A stretch of 64,000 bases of DNA, taken from contig CM035166.1 of assembly GCA_020205615.1 (NCBI GenBank), positions 82,389,135 to 82,453,134 on the forward strand, written 5' to 3'. The notes beneath the pieces were generated by a model that did not search any database, was not told the DNA's origin, and saw only the letters and a program-made list of their open reading frames with translations. Position numbers and translations under genes: made by a program. Positions 1-11,364 of this stretch are shown piece after piece. Position 1 is the first letter of the stretch. Each line of letters begins with the position of its first letter. This DNA is from Panax quinquefolius (Eukaryota > Streptophyta > Magnoliopsida > Apiales > Araliaceae).

Positions 1-54
1 CTACACTTAGCGCCCTAAAGCCAATTGGTTTGAGAGTCGTTAGTTGTAAGTTCG
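1..54 (+). repeat. Element B 3' subrepeat, left part of a unit split by element A
   Basis: This stretch (CCAATTGGTTTGAGAGTCGT region) aligns with 7366-7420 (CCATCTGGTTTGGGAGTATT region), so it is the end of one tandem subrepeat unit of element B. The unit resumes after element A at 7243. Bases 50-54 (GTTCG) are the left copy of the probable target-site duplication of A. Confidence 0.65.
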
Positions 55-1099
55 TGATGTGATAAAAATATGTACTGCAAGTGCACAACGTCCATTTTAG
101 ATTTGGCAAGTGCAAGTCGAACGACAGAGACTAGATCAATTCTTTAATATATCCCTAATTAATATTTTAGGCAAATTAGAAACAAAAATGGTGGAGGAGA
201 TTTATTAACTAAATTATGCAAACTATTAATTAATAACGGAAACTATTAATGAGAAAAGATACCTAGGAATTAGAATCCATCAAATATTAACATAATAAAA
301 AAAATTTCTTATTTCCTAAATCAATTCCCAAATTATTTTCCCTTCCCTTTGGAAATAATGATTCATATAATTAATATGGGCAATCATAAGTTATGAAAAA
401 TTCATAAATTAACTATAACTTATCAAAACCTCGCAATCAATATAAGAATCATATGCAATTTATGCGAAGGAAAACATGAAGGCAAAAATAATTAGGCATT
501 AATTTCAGAACGAAAAGAGAATATTATTATGAAATACCTAATTTTATCATCATCCTAGGTATTAGAAATTTAGTTAGTCATGGAATTAAAAACAAAAACA
601 AATAATATTAGTACTACTATTTGCATGAAATAAGAAAAATAATTAAAAAGAGAATTTCTATTATATCAATAAAAGATATTTACAAATACTCCATGACAGT
701 AATACCACACATGATTGGAGTAAGAGAAAATACAAAAGCTCTAAATATCTTACTCCCTTCTACACTAGCGAAAAAACTAAGGAAAAGAAAATAACAAGTG
801 GTGTCATTCTCTCTAAAACAAGAGGCCTATTTATAGGGAGAATTCGTTTGTGCATTTATTTAGGTTCATTGAACTCGGACAGTTGTATTCCCTTCATTCT
901 TTTCTTTCCTTCTTGACTTCCATCTCTATATGGAAATCCTCTAAGAATCATTTTTCATCTTTAAAGGTTAGATATAAATCCTTTATTTGCTCCAAATGTT
1001 ATCTCCTACAAAACAAAATAAAATTTATTAGTTAAATAAAATAAGCATATAAAATAATAAATATGGAAATATTAAAATGTATTAATTACGTGTCTATCA
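55..1099 (-). repeat. Element A 3' LTR
   Basis: Direct repeat of 6244-7242. On the minus strand it starts TGATAGACACGTAATT and ends TATCACATCA. It is 1045 bp against 999 bp for the partner; the extra length is mainly an insertion near 192-240. Similarity is high throughout, with scattered substitutions. It contains a minus-strand TATA box at 827-836. Confidence 0.88.
827..836 (-). promoter_or_regulatory. TATA box in A 3' LTR
   Basis: Minus-strand CTATAAATAG followed by GCCTCTTG. The same box is at 6970-6979 in the 5' LTR, where it drives the element transcript. Confidence 0.6.
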
Positions 1100-1110
1100 A
1101 ATACCCCCAT
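1100..1110 (-). promoter_or_regulatory. Polypurine tract of element A
   Basis: Minus-strand TATGGGGGTATT directly abuts the 3' LTR start, which is the position needed to prime plus-strand DNA synthesis. GAGGACGAGCAAAAG lies just upstream, like the GAGGACAAGCAA before the tract of element B. Confidence 0.75.
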
Positions 1111-2589
1111 ACGTAGCTTTTGCTCGTCCTCGAGTAAAATAACTAAAAATAAAAATAAAAATAAAACAAAAATTACATTACCCCATTTTCATAGGAAACA
1201 CGATTGCACTTAGCATGTGCAACAAGCCTTTAAACCATAAGGCTACCCCAAGTGGACGAGTTGTGTCTTATGAGGGTTTGTATTGAATCTACCCACAAAA
1301 TTCAAAAATATTTTTGAGTTCAACAAGTTATGAAATTGAAATAAAACTTCTAATTATCTATAAACATTATACATAATCAAGATTAAATTCAAAATCACAC
1401 TTTCACTTTATCAAAAATACTCAATCTTTATTTTAGATATAATCCTTCAAAAAATCAATTCCATGCAATGCATGTATGTGCATATGATGTAACTCTTAGT
1501 AAGGATTTTTACCGTGAAAATCAAGCAAAATCATTTTTCTTTTTTTTTCTTTCTTAACTTGTGCAATGTCTCGTTTTCTTAGGTTTTTCAGAGTTACCCA
1601 TGTAGAGTGTTGGACAAATGACTCCCAAACCAGTTGGCTTTAGGAAACTAGGTGTAGAGACACCCCTAAGGGTTTACTAACTCGAGTAACAAAGGCCACA
1701 AAACTCGACTAGTCAAGCTACTTTTATCAATCACACTTTCAGCGTGAATATCGATGATTCTTGATGCTTGGATACCCAGTTATTTCGTTCAATGGAAATT
1801 GAAGCAGTTATTTATTTATTTTTCTTTCTTTATTTTCAACTTTTTTTTTCAATTTTTTATTTTTTTTGAAATTGCCCGAATCATAGTTTATATCCACAAC
1901 TAAGAGTTAGTGTAAATGTGTTGTGTAAAAATGCTTATAAAATCAATTTTAATCCAAATAGTGTTTTGAACTAAGATATCATATCTTATCAAAAATTTAA
2001 GAGTTCTAAATTTTTCAATCTTACTCATGAGTTCTGCTGCACAAACACTTATTAGAATTAATTCAATCCGTAAAAAGTCAAATAATTTTTTTTTATTTAT
2101 GTTTTTGTGTTTTTTACTATTTTTCCTAAAAAGAAAAAAAATCTAATACAATAATACAAACAAACTCCCCCCATACCTAAATCATGCATTGTCCTCAATG
2201 TATGCAAATGAAATAAATAGAACAAAGATATTAAAAAATTGTATCTTGTATGTGGGGCATTTGTTCTGCAAGAAAATGTTGTGAGAAAGAAAACAAATGT
2301 ACATATATCTACAAATTTTATGCATCCTAAAAACTATATGACTGTAAATGATCAGTGATACAAACAGACAACCTAGAGTGGATTTCGTATGATTTTCAGG
2401 AGGTCTGGGTAATTTGAAATAATTAGAATTTGCAACAGAAGAACAATTGTGGGCATACCCGACTGATTCTTTTAAAATTGAGTCAGGGAATTATAACGAC
2501 AAATGATAGTTCCTTTTGAAAAATTCTAACTTCATAAAATCTATCCAAACTTGCCATCCATATTCGTTACCAAGGGACACTAAAACATT
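1111..2589 (-). other. Element A 3' non-coding region
   Basis: About 1.5 kb without a readable gene between the protease side and the 3' LTR. It holds one copy (about 1556-1745) of a 175-190 bp subrepeat that is tandem in element B, and a second polypurine-like tract at 2165-2172. RT, RNase H and IN would normally lie upstream of this segment and are absent. Confidence 0.65.
2165..2172 (-). promoter_or_regulatory. Second, internal polypurine-like tract of element A
   Basis: Minus-strand GGTATGGGGGGAGTTTG preceded by TTGAGGACAATGCATGA. It has the same layout as the true tract at 1100-1110 (GAGGAC word, then a G run) but lies about 1.07 kb upstream of the LTR. It could be a second plus-strand primer or the relic of an older boundary. 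Confidence 0.4.
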
Positions 2590-2844
2590 TTAATCATTTT
2601 GAATAACTGTTATAGCAAGATGTTTAGGCACCAATGGATTAACACATGCATTATCTAAAATGGGAGATATGATCTCATTATCTAAATATGGAAGATTATC
2701 ATTGTCCACAACCTTTGGTTCATTTGTTAAATCACATTTAGTGTTTTTAGAAGGCGCTTCAGATGGACCCAATATAGACTTAAAATGATCATAAAAGGAT
2801 TTAAGGTCAATTTGGTTCTCTTGAAAATGCTCAAAATGTGTCAA
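2590..2844 (-). pseudogene. Short frame downstream of the A protease, probable pol linker remnant
   Basis: An 84-codon open frame just downstream of the protease remnant. It is acidic and proline-containing (PKVVDNDNLPYLDNEIISP) with no recognisable domain. Its position fits the spacer between protease and reverse transcriptase in Athila-type polyproteins, and nothing like RT follows it. It could equally be a chance frame. Confidence 0.35.
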
Positions 2845-2868
2845 ACTTGATTCAACTATAGAAGAATT

Positions 2869-3480
2869 TTAGGCTGTGGAGTCCAACATCTCATTGACCT
2901 CATTCAAGTATTCAGTTTCATCCCAATTTTGACCAAAATAATTTAGACAAAAGTTAATAATTTCATCTTCCCTTGTAAGTTCATTTCCCAACATTTTTTG
3001 AATCATGTTCACTTCAACAGACTGGTCAAACAAATCACTAGGTTGCTCTCCCACATTAAACACATTTAAGTCAATTGTCATGTTTCCAAATGTCAATTTC
3101 ATTAGTCCATTTCTACAATTAATTAACGCATTAGAGGTTGCTAGAAATGGTCTACCTAAAATGACAGGAATTTGACCCATGGGATTGACAACAGACTGGG
3201 TTTCAAGAACAACAAAGTCAACAAGGAATACAAAATTTCCAATCTTATTGAGTACATCCTCAACTATTCTCTTTGGCACTTTAATAGAATGATCAGCTAG
3301 TTAGAGTGTGACACTTGTCTTTTTCAGCTCCCCTAAGCCCAATTTTTGGTACATAGAAAATTGTAAAAGGTTCACACTAGCTCCTAAATCAAGTAAAACT
3401 TTTTCAATTAAGGTGTCACCTATGATGCATGAAATAGTAGGACAACTGGGGTCCTTATATTTCACAGGGACTTAGCATAA
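2869..3480 (-). pseudogene. Element A retropepsin-like protease (broken)
   Basis: Aspartic protease of an Athila-type polyprotein, which would cleave Gag-Pol inside the particle. The active-site block DLGASVNLL is at 3376-3390 and further upstream bases, with the usual catalytic D. LGLGELKKTSVTL follows, then an in-frame stop near 3300, then the C-terminal half with IGNFVFLVDFVVL and the family block GQIPVILGRPFLAT. The half from 3279 to 2869 is open for 136 codons. Spacing and motif order match the family; the stop makes the copy non-functional. No reverse transcriptase follows, which is unusual for a gypsy pol. Confidence 0.75.
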
Positions 3481-3719
3481 CAAGATAGAACTAACATAGG
3501 CTGTTAGAAAAGCTTTCTAAGGAACATGAGTGGTTCTTTTGTTTGTGCACAAATCTTTTAGACATTTAGCATATAAGGGAACTTGTTGAATGTCATCTAG
3601 AAGGGGAATAATAATTTTCACTTAATTGAACACTTCTAGAATTTTGTCCAACTGGGATGACTGCTTGTTTGAAATAAGTCTTTGAGGGAATGGGGCTTTT
3701 GGTTTAAAAACTTTTTCAT

Positions 3720-5236
3720 TTATTCAGAAGATGTGGTTTGATCATTTTTTGACACAAGCTTAGTAGATGGACCTACTGACTCAGAGTTTGTGGGCTTTTC
3801 AGGCTGGGCTGACTTTAAAGATGGATTGTTAGATTTAACATTAAAAAATTTCTCTTCTTCATTATCAATGCCATCATCATTATTAAAATAATTTCCAGAC
3901 CTTAAAGAAATTATAGAATTCACATGATTGACTTGGTTGTTTTCAAGTGAATTAGCATGATAAGGTTTTTGATTAGGGATTGGAAATTTTGGATTGGTCT
4001 CGGGTTGACTAGGAAGCTTACCCTTCTTTCTTTCACTAACTATAGTGGCCAATTGACTCATTTGGATCTCTAGATTAGATAAGGCTTGATTAGTGTTTTG
4101 CATGAAATTACTATGAGATTTCATTAAAGTTTCTATGCTCCTCTCTAAAGCATTAAGTCTCTTCTCACTTTCATTAGAAAAACCTGGTGGATATTGGGTT
4201 TTTGAACTTGAATTTTGGTACGAACCAGGATTTATCTTTTGGTAAGGTTGAAAAGATTGATTTAGAGACATATTGACCTGATTTGAAGAATTTTTTGGGT
4301 AGGGTCCTTGGTTCTATGCAAAAGTAGGATAATTTCTCCAACCTAGATTATAAATACATGGGTCATTCCCAGGTCTTTGAAACATTGCATTGACTTTTTC
4401 ATATTCTTCAGGTTGGGGCATGACTCTAGAACATTCCTTAATCACATGGCTTGGTTAATTACACCTTAGACACAAAGGTGTTGGTGTTGAGACTTGGTTC
4501 ACGTGTGATTGTCCCCTAGTTTCTAAAGCTTCAAGTCTTTTAAGTACACCAGCCAACTTAGCTTCGGTAACAATTGAATTGTCAAATATATGAACACCCC
4601 TAGATGAACTAGGTTTATCGGTCTCTCGGGTGGTTTCCATTGAATGGCTTTTTCTGCTAAGTCTTCTAAAAACTCTCAAGCCTTTTCTTCATCATTATAC
4701 AAAAAATCCTCTTGACACGTTGACTCTAACATTATTTTAGTGGGATAGTCTAAACCTTCGTAAATAATTTGACACAATCTCCATTTCTCAATTCCATGGT
4801 GTGGACACTATTAGGATAACAAATTTTTAAATCTATCAAAATATTTCCAAAAGGACTCTTTTTCAAGTTAGCAAAATTGATGAATTGCAGTCCTAATTTT
4901 AGCAGTTTTATAATTTAGAAATTATTTTTTAGAAATGTAACAACAAATCCCTCCCAAGTTGATATGGAATTATTTGGTAGGCTATATAACGACTTTTTGG
5001 CATTATCTTTTAAAGCAAATGTTATAAATCTTAGCCTAATTGAGTCATTAGATAATTTTTGAATTTTCAATAAGGCACAAACTTCCTCAACTTCCTTAAT
5101 AAATAAGTATGGATCTTCTATACCAGTGAACCTTGGAAACATATTTATGAAATGCGATTTAAGTTCAAAATTATTACCATTTACCGGTGGTAGACTTATG
5201 CATGAAGGTTGGGCAGAGTGGGAAGGATAACGTCGA
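3720..5236 (-). pseudogene. Element A Gag (Retrotrans_gag type, broken)
   Basis: Capsid/nucleocapsid polyprotein of an Athila-type element. The N-terminal Retrotrans_gag domain is readable at 5142-4915 (MFPRFTGIEDPYLFIKEVEE, then FALKDNAKKSLYSLP), and PPVNGNNFELKSHFIN can be read upstream in the same frame from about 5210. The middle (about 4740-4915) is shredded by stops and frame changes. A piece at 4679-4455 carries the coiled segment before the zinc region (CLRCN), and 4271-3720 encodes a Q/N/S-rich tail with a short coiled coil (LNALERSIETLMKSHSN). At least four frame breaks are visible. It lies immediately upstream of the protease, as expected for gag-pol order. Confidence 0.72.
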
Positions 5237-6219
5237 TCCCTTAAAGAAACAGTTTATGGCGCCCTCCATTTTTCTTAAAGTGAGATCTCTTAAAGTGAAA
5301 TTCGAAAAATCAAGTTTTCTCACTAATCGGGATGTTTCGTCCCTAATCCACACTTTTTGCATACACTATTTAGTAAATAAGCAGATAAGCACAAAAAATA
5401 AAAAATACAAAAAATTACTTCTAAAGTTTACCTAAATAAAATCTAGACAGCTCATAATTGTTCCAAGTTATAACGCAAGGTCCACCAAATTCGAACTTAA
5501 TCATACCACTAGCCAGGTAAGTGTAAGAAAGGTGAGAGTCTCTTCGTAGATACGGTGACTAATTGAATAACCACACAATCTTTAGGCGTTTACCTTTTGA
5601 ACCACCTGCATAGACACCAGTAGTTTGATTAATTTAAAATTCAGACTCCTATTGGAGTTTCTTGTCCTAATTAAGCTCGAGAGTCCTAGAGGCAAACGTC
5701 TACTTGATTTTATTAGGTAATGGTTATGCAAAATACAAATTAAGTTGTTTGTGGGCCAAGGAAGGGTGATGAAATCCACATCTTATCTTGTTAGAGGTTG
5801 TGCCCTTAATGTTAGATTAAAGATAAAAATGCACAAATAAGAAAAACTATAAACAAATTAAGTGTCCTAAAACTATGTGAATTATGAAAGAAGGAGAAAT
5901 TTTGACGTACCTCAATCCTTTAGCAATCACCACAGTTTATTTTTGACAAAAAATAAAAATAAAAAACCTAACATGATGTGCTTTACGTGAGTGAATGGAT
6001 GAATGCGACAATTAGTTTTCTAACTAATAAAAAAAACTAAGCTACTTATTTTTTTAATATTTTTTGTTTTTTAGTTAAGACAAAATACCAGGAAAAGCAC
6101 ATCAATAATCTTGTCTTTCCGCACCGTTGATCCACTTCGATAATCTTGAAAAAAAAATGGAAGAAGAAAAAAAACTAATTCAAATAAATAAAAATTAAGG
6201 AATATAAAAATAAGTCTAG
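5237..6219 (-). other. Element A 5' leader
   Basis: Roughly 1 kb between the primer binding site and the first readable gag residues. It is AT-rich, and the short frames present show no domain. Leaders of this length are normal for Athila-like elements and would carry packaging signals; none is identified here. Confidence 0.55.
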
Positions 6220-6237
6220 TCCCCAACAACGACGCCA
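6220..6237 (-). promoter_or_regulatory. Primer binding site of element A (tRNA-Asp type)
   Basis: The plus strand reads TCCCCAACAACGACGCCA, matching 15 of 18 bases of the plant tRNA-Asp 3' end, the primer used by Athila-like elements (family knowledge). It lies 6 bp from the LTR edge. All three mismatches are G to A on the strand shown. Confidence 0.78.
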
Positions 6238-6243
6238 AAAACT

Positions 6244-7242
6244 TGATGTGATAGAAATATGTACTGCAAGTGCACAACGTCTATTGTAGATTTGGCAAGT
6301 GCAGGTCGAACCACAAAGACTAGATCAATTCTTTAATATATCCCTAATTAATATTTTAGGCAAATTAGAAACAAAAATATTAATATAATAAATAACGAGA
6401 AAAGATACCTAGGAATTGGAATCCACTAAATATTAACATAATAAAAAATTTCTTATTTCCTAAATCAATTCCCAAATTATTTTCCCTTCCCTTTAAAAAT
6501 AATTATTCATATAATTAATATGGGCAAACATAAGTTATGAAAAATTCACAGATTAACTATAACTTATAAAAACCACGCAATCAATATAAGAATCATATGC
6601 AATTTATGCGAAGGAAAATATGAAGGCAAAAAAAAATAGGCATTAATTTCGGAATGAAAGAGAATAGTATTATGAAATACCTAATTTCATCATCATCCTA
6701 GGTATTAGAAATTTAGCTAGCCATGGAATTAAAAACAAAAACAAAGAATATTAGTACTACTATTTGCAAGAAATAAGAAAAATAATTAAAAAGAGAATTT
6801 CTATTATATCAATAAAAGAAATTTACAAATACCCCTTGACAGTAATACCACACATGATTGGAATAAGTGAAAAGACAAAAGCTCTAAATATCTTACTCCC
6901 TTCTGCACCAGCGAAAAAACTAACGAAAAGAAAATAATAAGTGGTGTCATTCTCTCTAAAACAAGAGGACTATTTATAGAGAGAATACATTTGTGAATTT
7001 ATTTAGGTTCATTGAACTCAGACAATTTTATTCCCTTCATTCTCTTCTTTCTTTCTTGACTTCCATCTCTATATGGTAATCCTCTATGAGTCCTTTTTCA
7101 TTTTTAAAGGTTAGATATAAATCCTTTATTTGCTCCAAATGTTATCTCCTACAAAACAAAATAAAATGTATTAGTTAAATAAAATGAGCATATAAAATAA
7201 TAAATATGGGAATATTAAAATGTATTAATTACGTGTCTCTCA
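6244..7242 (-). repeat. Element A 5' LTR
   Basis: Partner of 55-1099. The minus strand starts TGAGAGACACGTAATT and ends TATCACATCA next to the primer binding site. It contains the TATA box at 6970-6979 (CTATAAATAG on the minus strand). Confidence 0.88.
6970..6979 (-). promoter_or_regulatory. TATA box, A 5' LTR promoter
   Basis: Minus-strand CTATAAATAG within the 5' LTR, conserved in the 3' LTR. It is the likely promoter of the A genomic RNA. Confidence 0.6.
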
Positions 7243-7860
7243 GTTTGCTACACGGGTAACTTTAAAAAGCCTAATAAAGATTAACATTGCACAAGTCAAA
7301 ATAAATAAATACTTGGCTAGTTTAGTTTTGTGGCCTTTGAAATTCGGGTTATTAGATCTGTATGGGTGTCTTAACATCTAGTACCGTAAATCCATCTGGT
7401 TTGGGAGTATTGGTTGAAAGCTCGTTACATGGGTAACATTGAAAAGCCTAAGAAAACTAGACATTGCACTAGTCGAGTATAAAAAAAACAAAAAAAAGGG
7501 TATATAATAAAATATTTTTGAAATATGGGGTATCTAATCTATAGAGGGTTAATGAATGTCTTATATTTGCGTTATCTGTCTTTGAGCTTTAAGATTTATA
7601 AGTTTTGTTTACTTATGGTGAGATTGACATGTTGATGCACACACACACATTGTGGGTTAGAGATAAATTGAATTGATGATACTTAAAGTTTAACTAGTGT
7701 TTGATTTTGAACATTCATTTGAGTTGTGTTTAAGGATCTTTGAGATTGTTTAAGGTTATCAGTGTTGAATCGTGCTTGAGCTGATTTTTCATGCAATGAG
7801 TTAGTTGCATTCATTTTGTTTTAGTTGCTTGCATTGCTTGAGGACAAGCAATTGTTTAAG
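7243..7860 (+). repeat. Element B 3' untranslated region with tandem subrepeats
   Basis: Non-coding 3' part of B. A subrepeat of about 175 bp is tandem here: GGGTAACTTTAAAAAGCC near 7254 recurs as GGGTAACATTGAAAAGCC near 7427, and each is followed by a CATTGCAC(A/T)AGTC word. The same unit occurs once, in the opposite orientation, in element A (about 1556-1745). The rest, to 7860, contains the GCTTGAGGACAAGCAA lead-in to the polypurine tract. Confidence 0.65.
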
Positions 7861-7872
7861 TTTAGGGGTATT
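7861..7872 (+). promoter_or_regulatory. Polypurine tract of element B
   Basis: TTTAGGGGTATT directly before the LTR start TGATGAGTGGG, preceded by GAGGACAAGCAATTG. Confidence 0.7.
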
Positions 7873-8686
7873 TGATGAGTGGGTAATATACCAATGAATT
7901 AGGTATTTTTAGACTTAATATTTTATTTGTTTTTAAGTATTTTAGTACATTTTATTTGTTTAGTATGTATTTTGTAGGTTAATGCAGCTGAAAGGGCAAA
8001 TCTGACACTTTTGGGCAAGTAGTGGCAGTTTCATAAATAAGTTTAAGTTGAAGTTGGGGCATTGGGAGTCAGGAAGTGGACGAAAATTTCTTCCCAATTG
8101 AATCAAGGATTTGTGATTTGTACTATATTTTGAAGACATTAAGCCTAATTGTGATGGGGGTTCTAAGAAAAAATTCTAATCAGAATTGGATTGTATGAGA
8201 AGTTGAGTTGGAGAAGACTTATATCTATAAAAGGAAAGGAGACTAATTTCTATTCTGAATAGGATTCTGCTAAGGGGCTAACTTTAAAGGGACTTAAAGC
8301 TATAAATAAATTGGGAGACTAAGATACAAGGATATAGAGAAATTCTCCATTAGATTTAGGATTTAAAATCCTAGTTTGATATTCAAAATTGGAGATTTGA
8401 AGGAATTGGCTAGCACGAAGGATTCAGGGCAGGAGCTGAAGGAGAGACTCACGGATTTCGTCTATAGATTCTATTCTCTTCCTTATATTTTTCTTTGTAT
8501 TTTGAATGCTTTATCAATTTTGGATTATGGATTTTAATTCAATCATGAACTAATTTCTATTTGAGAATACAATGGATCTTATTGCATAGCTTTTATTGAT
8601 ATACTTCCTTGTTAGTTTTGTTAATTATTATGGAATTGTCTATTTTGATTTGTGAATAATTGTTTAATTATTTGATCGATAATTCT
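7873..8686 (+). repeat. Element B 3' LTR, first segment
   Basis: Starts TGATGAGTGGGTAATATACC after the polypurine tract. It contains a TATA box (TATAAATAA, 8301-8309) after a stretch typical of Athila-like LTRs. The text breaks at about 8686, where solo LTR E begins. It resumes at 17206 and, after copia element K, at 45051. The assembled LTR is about 1.44 kb. Confidence 0.65.
8301..8309 (+). promoter_or_regulatory. TATA box in B 3' LTR
   Basis: TATAAATAA about 430 bp into the LTR, plus strand. A second candidate, TATAAAAGG, lies near 8225. Confidence 0.45.
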
Positions 8687-9310
8687 TCGTAACAACACAA
8701 TATTTTCTATATAAATAAATCGAAATTTTAAGTATAATTTTTTTATTTTATTTTAAGGATGAGGATTTATACAAGATAATGTGTGTATGTAATTATGTAA
8801 TAAATAAAATATATTTATTGCATGAATGTTTACAAATAATTTTATTTTAGAATTATTGACTATTATAAAGTTTATTCTTTTAATAATTAATTTTATAGTA
8901 GAAATGTTTTTATTATTTATTTTCCATGAAAATATAATTATATATTATTTAAATAATATATGAAATGATTATTAAAATTAGTATAATAATTAATCTATTT
9001 TAATATATGAATTTATGCTAGTTTAATTAAGTTAATTATTTTAACTTAATTACTAATGTTAAATATGAATAATAAACTAGATATGGAATCCAAACCCTAA
9101 TTTTGGATTTTTATCAAGGGATGAGAATAATAATATAATATTAATTATATTTTGATTTTTCAGTGCTATAAATATGTACTGTATATGCGTGGTCGGATAA
9201 TGGTGGCTTAATTATGTTGTGTCATGACCAAATCCTAGCATTAATTTGTTTCACCCTATTAGGAAATTCAAATGGGAGATTCAAGACTGTGTTAGATTGT
9301 GTGATGTGAT

Positions 9311-9735
9311 TTATATTGCGTATTATATGATTAATTAGGTAACCCTAATTAAAATCTAGAAGCCCTAATTAATCTTTAGAAAACCCTAATTATAAAACCC
9401 TAATATCTAGAACCCTAATTTGAAACCTAAACTGGAGTTTTGCTCAGTCAGGAATTGTGTTAATATGATTAATACCATGTACGATTGATAGTATTGCTAA
9501 TTAGGGAAAACCTAATTAGTAATTTAAAATTCAAATGATTAGAACCCTAAATTAATAATTAGAAACCCTAATTAGTAATTTTAAAACCTATTACTAATTA
9601 TAAACCCTAATTGCTAAATTAGCAAGATTAATTATAATTATTGATTTTAAACCCTAATGTTTACAGTATAATGTAATTAGAAATCTAATCTAATTATAAA
9701 ACCCTAATTTTCTATTTTTAGAAACTAATTTATTT
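9311..9735 (+). repeat. AACCCTAATT-rich degenerate repeats in LTR E
   Basis: A dense run of CCCTAATT/AACCCTAA words separated by AT-rich spacers of irregular length. The same composition occurs at the 5' end of F LTRs (24540-24620 and 31600-31650, opposite strand). It resembles the plant telomere word but is irregular and interrupted. Confidence 0.6.
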
Positions 9736-10007
9736 TATTTTTACTTAAACCCTAAAATGAAATTCTAGAAAGCTAATTGTTGGAAAACCTTAGGGTTAAA
9801 CTGTAAGGGTTTGCCAATTGCCCAAAATGCCATTAAAATTATATTACAAAAGGCCATAATGCCCTTTTCATTTATTTATTTAGATAACTTATCAATCTTG
9901 CCAAAATGTGGGTTGGTGACCAAATAATTTTGACAATTGATGTATATCTCACCAAGTCAGTCCATTATTGCCAGCAATATCAGATCATTCATTGCACCAA
10001 ATTATTG

Positions 10008-10013
10008 TATAAG
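10008..10013 (+). promoter_or_regulatory. Possible TATA box of LTR E
   Basis: TATAAGTTATTTGGAGAGAG: a TATA-like word followed by a GAGAGAG leader as in the other LTRs (S1, S2, C2). It is weaker than the TATAAATAG of its relatives. Confidence 0.4.
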
Positions 10014-11219
10014 TTATTTGGAGAGAGAAAGTGTGCCATTAAGCTCATTTCATTTCCAAGCTCTCAACCAATTCTCTCTCTATCAAAACCTACGAAATAT
10101 TGAAGTGTACCAATCCCAAAACCGAGCCCCACCATCACCCAAAACAAATCAGAAGCCCAAATTCCAGAAATCAAAGCATAAAGGTATAAACCCTAGTTGA
10201 AAAATTCGACCTTGATCCTCTGTTAGATGTAGTATTTTTGTGTTAGATGTAGTATTTTTGTATTTTTGTGTTATAACATGTTATATGTTATCCTCTGGGT
10301 TGATAGATGATAGATCCATAACATCTATAAGCTCAGATTTGAAGATTTCAAAAATATGGGAAAAAGTTATTTTGTATTCTGACTACGAATGTCAGTGGCC
10401 TTAGATCTCTATCTGGTTATGGTTTTTGTTGTTTAAGTGTTTGATCTTGAAGTATGTTATGAGGTCTTTCCTCTGGAACTCAAATCAAACCCATAACATG
10501 TACAGATTAAAAGTTATGGCTGGTCAAACATAGTTAACCGAGCACGACTTTCAATTTCTGGAAAACCCATATCGTGCCCAGGAGGCTCTGACAGGAGGTT
10601 TAGGGGAACGGATCATGCACGTTGTTGATGATTTGTGTTTGTTTCTGTATTCATGTTATAGTATGGTATCTTTACTATATATTAATGCTTTTATATAGCT
10701 TATATGTCAAACAAATTAGATTTATTGGATGGTCAAACCAAGCATAATGTTCACGACTTGCGTTTTCTGGGTAACCAAGAAAACTCAAGAGCGTGACTTC
10801 TCACAAGGTTTGACCGATCAAGATCTGCTTACTTTATTGTTGTTATGGTGAAATTTTGTAATGGATCCATAACTTGTTATGTTGTCTACAACCTAAAAGT
10901 CTAAGAACAGAAAAAAGGTTCATGTGTTGCAAATTATTAAGATTATAAGCAGCCAACTCGGACTGTTCTTCATTTCTGGAAAACCAAGAAATGATAAACA
11001 GATTCTGACAAGATGTTCTGAAGTCTAGATCTCTTTTTATTTGTTGTGTTGTGACCATGAAATCGATTTATAATGGTAGTGCAACATTTATTTATACTAC
11101 AATATCAATATATTAGTAAACCCAGAAACTTGATAACCACAGATCTAGAACCGGTCATACTTAGCAACTCGAACTTTGACTTGAAGGTTTTGGGTTTGGC
11201 CAAGAACATGTAGAACACC

Positions 11220-11243
11220 TATAGCGACGGTTCTGTCGCTATA
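11220..11243 (+). repeat. Conserved hairpin TATAGCGAC/GTCGCTATA (LTR E)
   Basis: A perfect 9-bp inverted repeat with a 6-nt loop (GGTTCT), preceded by AGAACACC. Equivalent hairpins, in the same sense orientation, lie at 23068-23092 and 30112-30138 (F) and 49070-49092 (D). Confidence 0.7.
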
Positions 11244-11364
11244 AGCAGTCTTTAGCGACAGTTTCTTTAATTTTTATTTTCTGAATTTCTGAAAAATGAT
11301 TAAAAATAGAAAATAAATTCTAAAAATTATAAAAATGGCTTTAAAAATTATTTTAAATGATGAA

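Larger units (their letters stand above)
55..7242 (-). mobile_element. Element A: non-autonomous Athila-like Ty3/gypsy (gag and protease only)
   Basis: A complete element read on the minus strand: 5' LTR 6244-7242, tRNA-Asp-type primer site 6220-6237, gag 3720-5236, protease 2869-3480, polypurine tract 1100-1110 and 3' LTR 55-1099. Flanking GTTCG (50-54) and GTTTG (7243-7247) look like a diverged 5-bp target duplication. The gag and protease match the Athila type by eye (LGRPFLAT, DLGASVNLL, FALKDNAKKSLYSLP). No reverse transcriptase, RNase H or integrase can be read between the protease and the 3' LTR, where these normally lie, so the element is a deletion derivative that must have been mobilised in trans. 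Many stops show that it is now inactive. Confidence 0.85.

Noticed and set aside
5187..5435. Plus-strand 82-codon frame in element A
   Set aside because: It lies opposite the gag N-terminus and leader of A, whose minus-strand reading matches the gag family.
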